Origin: Oenanthe sinensis
Lineage: Eukaryota > Streptophyta > Magnoliopsida > Apiales > Apiaceae
DNA length: 64,000 nucleotides
Assembly: GCA_028671895.1 (NCBI GenBank)
Contig: CM053800.1
Span: forward strand, 18,373,886-18,437,885
Direction: 5' to 3'
This document shows, one piece after another, positions 55,715 to 64,000 of this stretch. Numbering within the stretch: position 1 is the stretch's first letter; the number at the start of each line of letters is the position of its first letter. Below the pieces are notes generated by a model that had not been told where the DNA came from, made no database searches, and was given only the letters and a program-made list of their open reading frames with translations. A program made the position numbers and the translations under genes.

Positions 55715-58700
55715 CAAGATTGAGTAAAATTAAGCATACATAACTCACAGACTAATCTATTAAAAGTAGATTCATCTAGAGGTTTGATAAAAATGTCTGC
55801 AAGTTATTATTCACTAGGGACAAAATGTAATTCAACTGTACCATTCATTACATGTTCCCTAATGAAATGATACCTTATGTCAATGTGTTTGGTTCTAGAA
55901 TGTTGCACAGGATTTTCTGTTATTGCAATGGCACTTGTATTATCACAGAAGATAGGAATCTTGTTCATGTTGAACCCATAGTCAAATAATTGATTCCTCA
56001 TCCATAATAATTGAGCACAGCAACTTCCAGCAGCAATGTACTCAGCTTCTGCAGTTGAAGTTGATACTGAGTGTTGCTTTTTGCTAAACCATGACACAAG
56101 TTTGTTTCCTAGAAATTGACAGGTGCCTGTAGTACTTTTCATGTCTATTTTGCAACCTGCATAATCTGCATCTGAGTAGCCTATTAGGTTAAAACCTGAA
56201 TCTCTAGGATACCAAATAACTAAATTTGATGTACCTTTGAGATATCTAAAAATTCTTTTAATAGCCACTAAATGAGATTCTCTAGGATCAGCCTGAAATC
56301 TAGCACATAAGCATGGAGAGAACATTATATCTAGCCTACTAGCAGTTAAATATAAAAGTGAGCCTACCATGCCTCTATAACTTGAAATATCCACTTTAGC
56401 TTCCTTAGTGTTTAATTCAAGTTTGGTGGCAGTGGCCATGGGAGTTTTTGCAGAAGAACATTCACTTAAGTCAAATTTCTTTAACAAGTCATGAATGTAC
56501 TTTGTTTGATTTTTAAAGATATCATCCTTAACTTGTTTGACTTGCAATCCAAGAAAGTAGATATGTCCTCCCATCATGCTCATTTCATATTTATTCTGCA
56601 TTAATTTGGCAAACTTTTTGCAAAGTTCCTCATTAGTTGAGCCAAAAATAATGTCATCCACATATATTTGTACAAGAATAGTAGAGCCATTGACATTTCT
56701 ACTGAATAAAGTTTTATCAACAGTACCTCTTGTGAAGTGATTCTCAATAAGGAACTGAGATAAAGTGTCATACCAGGCCCTTGGTGCTTGCTTCAAGCCA
56801 TAGAGTGCTTTGAGTAGATAGTAGACAAAGTCAGGAAATTTGGATCTTTAAAACCCGGAGGTTGTTCCACATAGACTTCCTCTTCTAATATTCCATTCAA
56901 AAATGCACTCTTCACATCCATCTGGTAGACTCTAAAATTAGCATGTGTAGCATAAGCTAGAAAGATTCTGATTGCTTCCAGCCTTGCAACTGGTGCAAAA
57001 GTTTTATCAAAATCAATTCATTCTTCCTGTGAATATCCCTTTGCCACAAGCCTTGCTTTGTTTCTAGTCACAGTACCAGTTTCATCCATTTTGTTTCTGA
57101 ATACCCATTTTGTACCAATTTCTGATCTATCTTTTGGTTTGGGCACCAACTTCCACACTTTATTTCTTTCAAATTGATTGAGTTCTTCTTGAATAGCCAA
57201 AACCCAATCAGGATCCATAAGAGCATCTTCAATTCTTTTAGGTTCTTCTTGAGATAGAAAACTGCTATACAGACACTCATTTTGAGTAGCACTTCTTGTC
57301 TTGACACCATCTTCTGCATTTCCAATGATTAGTTCAAATGGATGGCTTTTTGTCCATTTTCTTTGAGGAGGCAAATTTTGCCTTGATGATGAAGCTTCAT
57401 GATCATTTATATTGAACTCAAATTGATTTGAATTTGTAGATTGATTCTGAAACCCTCCCCCTGAATTGGATACCCTAGATGTAGAGTGTTGATTATCCAT
57501 TGAAGGATTATCAGTTGATGCATTATCAGTTGATGGAATTCTATCAACTGATAAATTATCCATTGATGCAGTAACATCAACTGATATTGGGTTTCTGAGA
57601 ACTTGAGGTTTTATAATTTCTGCTTTTTCATCATCATCTACACCATTTGATTCATTCTCAAAGTGCAGGATGTCATGATTTCCTTCATCAAGCAAGCCTT
57701 GAATCTTTTTATCATCAAATACTACATGTACAGATTCCATAACAATGTGTAGTCTAAGATTATAGACTCTATAGGCTATCCCTGATAGTGCATACCCAAC
57801 AAATATAGCTTCATCAGCTTTGGCTTTAAATTTTCCTAGATTTTCACCTTGATTTCTTAGCACATAGCACTTGCAGCTAAAGACATGAAGAAACCCCACT
57901 TTTGGCTTTTGGTCTTTCTTTATCAATTGATAAGGGGTCTTTCCTTGAGCTTGATTTACTATGAAGATGTTTTGAGTGTAACATGTTGTGTTAGTGGCCT
58001 CAGCCCAGAAGTATGTTTGTAATTTAGCATCCTCCAACATAGTTCTAACTGCTTCAATCAATGTCCTATTTTTCCTTTCAACTACCCCATTTTGTTAGGG
58101 TGTCCTTGGTGCAGAGAAGGTGTGTATGATTCCTTTAGATTCACAGAACTCCTTCAATGTTGAATTCTTGAATTCTGTTCCATTGTCACTCCTTATTTTC
58201 TTTACATCCAATTCAAGATCTTTCTCAACTTCTCTTATGTGCTTGATGATGAGATTACTAGCTTCATTCTTTGAATGCAGAAAATAAGTCCATGAGAACC
58301 TTGAAAAGTCATCCACAATGACTAGAGCATACTTCTTCTTTGCAATGGACATGATATTTATAGGACCAAACAAATCCATGTGTAATAACTCAAGTGGCTT
58401 CTCAATTGATGATTCCAATTTTGACTTGAATGATGTCTTTCTTTGTTTTCCTTTTTGACAGGCATCACATAGTCCATCCTTGACAAATTCCATTTGTGGT
58501 AAGCCTCTCACTTGATTTTTCTTGACCAACTGATTCATGGCTTTGAAATTCAAGTGAGCTAATTTCTTATGCAACAGCCAACTTTCATTTGTACTTGCCT
58601 TAGAGAGAAGACAAGTCATTGAATCTTCACTTGTTGAGTTGAAGTCAGCTATGTACACATTTCCTTTTCTATTCCCAGTCATAACCAGGCTTCCATCTTC

Positions 58701-59030
58701 CTTGTTGGAAATTATGCATGGTTCTGTTGTGAAACAAACTTTATTTCCATTGTCACATAGTTGACTTATGCTTAACAGATTATGTCTTAAGCCATCAACT
58801 AATGCAACAGGTTCAACGATGACATTCTCTTTTGAAATCAAGCCATATCCCATGGTGTACCCTTTGCTGTCATCTCCAAAAGTTACTCCAGGGCCATCTT
58901 TCTCCTCAAACTTTGTGAGCAGGGATTTATCTCTAGTCATGTGTCTTGAACACCCACTGTCCGAGTACCAAAGATTTCTTCTTTTTCCTTGCACACAGAC
59001 AAAAACAATCAAGTTGATTTTTGTACCCAA
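55715..59030 (-). pseudogene. pol: E3 pol (PR-IN-RT-RNase H), broken
   Basis: Minus strand, -1 frame relative to gag. 58095-59030 holds protease DSGCSRHMTRD (near 58960), pre-integrase LHKKLAHLNFKAMN (tryptophan changed to leucine) and integrase with HMDLFGPINIMS and IRSDNGTEFKN, ending at a TAA at 58095 where H has glutamine. 57018-58061 continues with the rest of integrase, the linker containing Ser-Met/Thr-Asp repeats (57490-57600), and the start of RT up to a TGA at 57018. A frame change near 56860 precedes 55807-56796: RT with YVDDIIFGS (about 56650), RNase H with GYSDADYAGC (about 56170) and AEAEYIAAG, then a TAA at 55807. Residual sequence (LADIF) continues to about 55715. Confidence 0.92.
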
Positions 59031-61532
59031 GTTGCCTTGGGTTCTTTCTTATTAGTTGATATCTTTGGCTTGGTTTCCAATTTTTGTACCTTTGGTTTAG
59101 GTGGTTTTACTTCCACTTCAACCTTAGGTGTTGGTTTTCTTACCTCAGAATTCTCAGTGCTAATATTTGGAATATTCATGCTTGCAGAATTGGAGAAATT
59201 TGGTGCATGAAAAGTGTTAAGCATATTCCATGGCATAGCAGGCATATTCATGTTGGCAAATGCAAGATATGGATTAAACATATAAGGCATTGATGCATAT
59301 TGAGCATAAATAGCATGAGAATCAATTAAATGAGGAAAAACAGAATTAGAATGCATGTTAGGTAAACCAGGCACATTGGTGGCTGCAGGCATATTGATCT
59401 TGCATTGCACAGATAAGTGATTTTTGCTACCACACTTAGCACATATCTTTCTAGGAGCATACTTGTCAGGTGTGTAGTTATTGTGCTTGTTTATACCTAC
59501 TTTACCATTTCTGTTTTTCTTCTTCTTCTCATTAGACTTAATATTAGGTTCTATCTTCTCTAATTTTTCCTTCAATTGATCTTTAGATAAGAATCCTATA
59601 TTAGCTTTTTTCAACTTTGACTTGAGATTTAGAGGAGCTACCTTCTTTCACAAATTTAACAGGTCTGTTAAGCTTGGTTTTTAAGACAGATTGTTTAGCA
59701 GTTGATGATTCCTCGATCGATGGATAATTATCCGTTGGGAAAGAAATATCAATCGATGGATGATTATCCGTTGGAATGACATTATCAATCGATGGATAAT
59801 TCTTATCAGTTGATTCAGAATTAGCAATCGATTGCTTCTTTTCCAAAGATTGATTTTCATCAATGGCTAATTTCTCAAGAGTTTCAGACAGCATGGTGAA
59901 AGAATTTGTTCCATGTATCTCATTCATCTTCTTACTAGCATTACTTGACATGTTCCACTTGTCAATGGTTCTTAGTTCTTCTTCCAATTTTTCTTTCAAA
60001 TTTTCTATTTCTTTTTTACTCTCAACTAGTTCTTTTCGAGCATCTTTGTTCTTTACCTTGAGTCTGTCCATTTGCACTAGCTCACTCTTTAGAAAATTGT
60101 TTCTTTCAGTGAGAGTTTCTAAGGTTATTTTGAGCCTAGTGTTTTCTTTGCTTAAGGACTTAAGAGTGACATGCAAATTATACAATTCATTTGACATTTC
60201 AGTAATTGTAATATTGCATTCAACTTTGGATAACTCAGATAGATTTGTAGAAATTATCTGATTACTAGAAGAACTAGCTTCCTGGTCATCATGATTGGCC
60301 ATTAGTGCAAGATTGATGTATTCTTCTTCTTCAGAATCCTCCTCAGCAGCCCAGTCTTTTTCTTCTGTCACAAAAGCCTTCTCTCTTTGTTTAAGCAAGT
60401 CAAAGTATTTCTTCTTATAGTCAATACCATCACTAAACTTTGATTTCTTTTCCATTTTAGGCTTTCTGCATTCATTAGAAAAATGACCAGTCAATCCACA
60501 GTTGAAACATTTGAATTGAGTCTTGTCAACAAGATTTTTGCTTTGTTGATTGTCTCTCTTGAACTGAGATCCAGGCCTTTGCATTGGATTCCTCTTGAAT
60601 TTAAGTTTTAAAAATTTTCTTGATAGAAAAGCCAAATGCTCATCTATTTCATCCATTTCATCCTAGGTGTATGACTCATCATCCTCAACTGTTTCTTTTC
60701 CTTTCCCAGTTGAAGATTCATCATATCTAACACCATTTGCACAATTGTCATGACCTTCTTTCTTCCCTTCTTTGACAACAGCATCTTCACCTGATTCTAC
60801 AACTTGCTTATCCTTGACCACCAAAGCAATGGATTTTTCTCTCTTCTGACTTTTCTCAATTTCCTCATCTTGTTGTAGTTCCAACTCATAGGTTTTTAAG
60901 ACTCCATACATCTTATCAAGAGTATATTCTTTAAATTCAAGAGATTGTCTTATAGAAACAGTCATTGGTTTTCATTCCTTGGGTAAGGACCTCAAGAATT
61001 TGAAGTTGGTGTCCTCAACAGCATATACTCTTCCATATAGTTTAAGCTCATTCAACAGCTTTTGAAACCTACTATATGTATCATTGATTGCTTCACCACT
61101 CTTGAAGTGAAAGGCCTCATATTTTTGAATCAAGAGTTGCATCTTATTCTTTCTTACTTGCTCGGTGCCTTCACAGAGGGTTTGAAGAGTATCTTAGACT
61201 TCTTTGGAGGTTGTACAATTGATAACATTGTCAAACATATCATTGTCAAGACCATTAAACAAAATGTTCATAGCCTTTTTATCCTTGTGTACTTCCTTAT
61301 CATCTTCATCTGTATATTCACTCACAGGTTTAGGAATGAGTTTGTCTGGTGCCTGAGTACCATCTGCATTTACACTTGTAACTATCTTCATAGGCACATG
61401 TGGACCTTTCTCTATGCAGTGAACATAGGAAGGATCAATGGATAGCATATGCAAGTGCATTTTCACTTTCCAGGGAAAATACTCATCTTTCTCTAGAACT
61501 GGAATCTTTACTCATGTGTCTTTGTGACCCAT
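59009..61532 (-). pseudogene. gag: E3 gag, broken
   Basis: The minus-strand ATG at 61532 opens the same gag as E1. In-frame stops occur at 61194 and near 60970 (both at tryptophan positions, WDTL and EWKP) and at 60663. The zinc knuckle CFNCGLTGHFSNEC is near 60470-60512. Next are coiled-coil-like sequence (59950-60260) and Ser-Ile/Thr-Asp repeats (59690-59840). A one-base frame change in an A-run near 59608 precedes the second knuckle CAKCGSKNHLSVQC (about 59402-59446) and the tail KATWVQKST with its stop at 59009. The end overlaps the start of pol by about 22 bases. Confidence 0.92.
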
Positions 61533-61578
61533 ACTTGATGTACTTTTAGATCTTAACTTTCTGTATGTTGAAAGCTAG

Positions 61579-61590
61579 GCTTTGATACCA
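61579..61590 (-). other. Primer binding site of E3, one mismatch
   Basis: The minus strand reads TGGTATCAAAGC: one G-to-A change from TGGTATCAGAGC. Confidence 0.88.
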
Positions 61591-61592
61591 AT

Positions 61593-62755
61593 TGTTATTT
61601 GCCCTTAAGTACACTAAGTTTGGAGAAGGGGGGGTTGAATACAAACTTAAGAATTATCTAAATTTTTGCGGATTCAAGTTTGTTCAACTAGAGTGTTTGA
61701 AAGTATATATGTATAAAACTGATTGAACTAAGAATGCAAAAATTAAAGTATTGAAAACAGAACACACAATATTAAAATTACTAGTGGATTGGTTTTTCAC
61801 TAGTATGTTTTTGCTTTCAATTGATCTTGGTAAAAATTACCAAGCTGCTTACAAAGTGTTTTTGCCTTCTACTTTTTCACACTGTATTTTTCCCACACTT
61901 ACTTTGCTACATGAACTACTAACTTCTTATATAGTAGTTTTCTTCACTTCTAATTCCTATCGACAGATAACATTATAAAATTACGACTTATAATGTTTAC
62001 ATGAAAATAGAAATTAGCTACTTGCACAGTCTTCTTTGGACCTGTCTAGTCCTGAAGGTATCTTTGTCTTGATGCATTCCTTGAAGACTGTGTTGCCTTG
62101 AAAGTCTTCACAGTCCTGACAGGACTGTCTCCCATTGATTCAGTCTCTGCAAAGTTCTCATTCCTTTTGTCTTTAACTAAATTGGGAAATCTTAATCAAC
62201 TGATAAATGCTGTTAAGCTTATCAGTTGATTCTCCTTTGTTTATCCATCGATGGATAGGATATCCATTGATCAGTTGATGTATCGATGGATAATTGAGTT
62301 ATCCATCGACTCTCTATCCATTGATGATCTCTTATCCGTTGATTGCTTTTATCCGTTGATGACTTGTATCCGTTGATAGATTTTATCCGTTGAGTAGTGT
62401 CTTCATCCATCGACTCAAATATCAGTTGATCACTTCACTTGTGAGAATTCTGACTTAGAATATTTACAATTGATCAGCCATTCTTCACATCAGTTGAGAA
62501 GCTATAAATTGAAGTCAATAATATCAATCGACTACTTCACAGTATCCATCGAGGCATTACAATCAATTGATAAAGAAACATGAATCAAATGTTACAATCC
62601 AATTTATCAGTTGATAAACAAGCTTCAACTGATAACTGGTTTCCTAGTCAATGGATATTTATAAGTCATATATCCATTGACCAGTTACAATGAATTTTAA
62701 ATCCCTATTGTAATTCTAAGTAATTTGTTATCATCAAAACTCATCATTCCTAACA
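61593..62755 (-). repeat. E3 5' LTR (1,163 bp)
   Basis: Same ends and length as the 3' LTR. Minus-strand TATATAA at 61927-61933; near-palindromic words dense at 62200-62690. Outermost bases AACA are followed by AAGAG. Confidence 0.96.
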
Positions 62756-62760
62756 AAGAG

Positions 62761-63167
62761 ACAGACAGAAACAATCCTAGAATAGGAATTGTAAAAATAC
62801 ACTTGTAGTATATAACAAGTGTAGTAGCATTGTTAGAGAAATATAGAAGTTAGACAATATTTTTTAATCAACTGTTCAAGCTTCAAAGCACATTGTAAGA
62901 TCGGTTGATTTTTCTAACTTTGTAAGAATGAAGCTAGGTTTTCTTTTAACCTAGGAACATTGAGCAAAAATATAAACTGATGGAAAAACCAATCCATCAG
63001 TAATTTTTAAATCTCTTTGTTCAGTTTAATTTTCAGTTAATATTTGTTCAAACATATTCTCTCAAACTCTCAAACATCAAGAATAAATATTAAAAGAAGC
63101 AAAAGTTTTAATATTTGTATTCAACCCCCCCCCTCTACAAATATTGACATTGTTCTAAGGAATAACA
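62761..63167 (+). repeat. H 3' LTR, right part
   Basis: It resumes after the AAGAG duplication with ACAGACAGAAACAATCCTAG (9730 onward in the 5' LTR), TATA box at 62809-62815, a tract of nine C near 63125, and TAAGGAATAACA at the end. With 49008-49739 it gives an LTR of about 1,139 bases. Confidence 0.92.
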
Positions 63168-63614
63168 TAGTTGTTATCAATTGATATATCAATAGATGGG
63201 TCTTCATATCAGTTGATGGTCTTTAATTCTTGAGTTGGCTCCTTATGAATTGTTTTTCTATCCATTGATGCTTCCATATCAATTGATCATCGTTCACTTG
63301 CATAATTTTTCTGTCATCAAATAATTACAATTTGACAGTCTAAGTCACACATCAGTTGATGACCTATATCAATCGACTCTAGCATCAATTGATGAAAATA
63401 TCAATTGACATACACCTTATCAATTGAAATAGACTAAGTACACATATGCTACAATTCATATTATTAGTTGATTCAGATAAATATTTCAACTGATAAATGA
63501 TTTCCTGATCAATTGATATTTATAATTTTCATAACAATTGATTAGTTATATCAATTAAAATTTCTATGATTCTAAAATTAAAGTTATCATCAAATTACAT
63601 GTAGATTCCTAACA
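63168..63614 (-). repeat. Remainder of E0 5' LTR (U3)
   Basis: It begins TAGTTGTTATCAATTGATAT, completing the LTR left at 9032, and ends ATGTAGATTCCTAACA, the reverse complement of the TGTTAGGAATCTACAT start of the H 3' LTR. It therefore marks the outer boundary of E0. Confidence 0.85.
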
Positions 63615-64000
63615 AACTATGAATAATTTCAATTTTTGTAAATAAATAGTTGCATTTGGTTACAAATTGTATACTAAAAAGTTGCATTTGGTGACTTTTA
63701 GTTGCAAACTGTATTTTTGCAAAAAAATTGAAAAGATAATAAAATCGTAAAAAAATTAGAAAAAGTAGTATTTTTTATAATTACCATTAAATAAATGCAT
63801 TTTCCATAATTTTTAGAGATATTTGATACAAATTTTTTAAAAGTTGAGAGTTTATGTAATTAATATATTATGATATTTTTTATTTTATATAAATTAAAAT
63901 TTAGTTTGATAATAATTAAAAAATATGTGTAATCAGTCATATTTCTTTAATATGATTTTTTAAATAGTTTAGACTCGTAAAAATTATTTATAGTAAGTAG
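63615..64000. other. AT-rich flank outside the nest
   Basis: No gene. GTTGCATTTGGT occurs twice (63651 and 63682); the rest is A/T-rich with runs of A and T. Might be original genomic sequence or another old repeat; nothing more can be said. Confidence 0.5.

Larger units (their letters stand above)
49740..62755 (-). mobile_element. E3: complete SIRE-like Ty1/copia element, 13.0 kb
   Basis: TSD AAGAG at 49735-49739 and 62756-62760. Both LTRs are 1,163 bp. Minus-strand order: 5' LTR, primer site, gag, pol, spacer, third ORF, polypurine tract, 3' LTR. Same family as E1. By eye the LTRs differ at about 20 sites (about 1.7%). All three coding regions are broken. Confidence 0.96.
9033..63167 (+). 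mobile_element. H: SIRE-like Ty1/copia element hosting E2, G/B2 and E3
   Basis: Plus-strand element with 5' LTR 9033-10132, gag, pol, a third ORF and a 3' LTR starting at 49008. Removing E2 (17653-32690), G (33769-46399) and E3 (49740-62760) leaves about 13.4 kb, close to the 13.0 kb of E3. The third ORF rejoins in frame across the G insertion, and the 3' LTR rejoins across E3. Flanking TAGT (9029-9032 and 63168-63171) is the likely target-site duplication. Its first bases TTTTTAGG replace the expected TGTTAGG. All coding regions are broken. Confidence 0.85.

Noticed and set aside
63615..64000. Host gene fragment at the right edge
   Set aside because: AT-rich with no open frame or splice-like structure; cannot be assigned.

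Overview
The window looks like plant nuclear DNA, most likely from a eudicot, and consists almost entirely of nested LTR retrotransposons. Support for a plant: tRNA-Met type primer sites (TGGTATCAGAGC), plant Ty1/copia gag-pol families, very large Ty3/gypsy-type LTRs and AT-rich spacers. I found no host gene, tRNA, rRNA or CRISPR array. At least nine elements can be separated by their LTRs, primer sites, polypurine tracts and target-site duplications (TSDs). The names used here are local.

Left flank (1-9032). A piece of a gypsy-type LTR (1-1048) interrupts E1, a minus-strand SIRE-like copia element (1049-5177). E1 sits inside the 3' LTR of B1, a decayed minus-strand copia element of a different family (5178 to about 7410). 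B1 is fused to the gag of E0, a truncated minus-strand SIRE-like element whose 5' LTR begins at 8382.

Main nest (9033-63167). H, a plus-strand SIRE-like element, inserted into E0's LTR; the rest of that LTR reappears at 63168-63614. H was then split three times. E2, a complete 15-kb SIRE-like element of another family (17653-32685, TSD TTAAT), lies in H's third ORF. G, a gypsy-type solo LTR of about 3.6 kb (33769-46395), lies further along the same ORF and itself contains B2, a complete 9.0-kb copia element (34548-43573, TSD CTTGC). E3, a complete 13-kb SIRE-like element (49740-62755, minus strand, TSD AAGAG), lies in H's 3' LTR. The last 386 bases (63615-64000) are AT-rich flank.

Genes. Each SIRE-like element encodes gag (UBN2-type with two zinc knuckles), then pol (protease, integrase, reverse transcriptase, RNase H) in another frame, then a third ORF of about 1,300-1,350 codons between pol and the 3' LTR. 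That ORF is preceded by its own TATA box and pyrimidine-rich leader. E1, E0, H, E2 and E3 are all broken by stops or frameshifts. B2 keeps one open 1,321-residue gag-pol frame, and by eye its two 1,551-bp LTRs differ at only about three positions, so it is the youngest insertion and the only one that could be autonomous.

Most notable patterns: (i) near-palindromic 10-14 bp words (such as ATCCATCGATGGAT and ATCAATTGAT) fill the LTR U3 regions and spacers of E0, E1, H and E3 and recur inside their gag, pol and third-ORF coding regions as Ser-Ile/Thr/Met-Asp repeats; (ii) E2 uses a different word family (TTCGAGATAG, TTCTACTTAG) in the corresponding non-coding places; (iii) the third ORF and its private promoter-like leader are shared by H, E2 and E3; (iv) a duplicated, inverted U3 segment lies between H's 5' LTR and its primer site.
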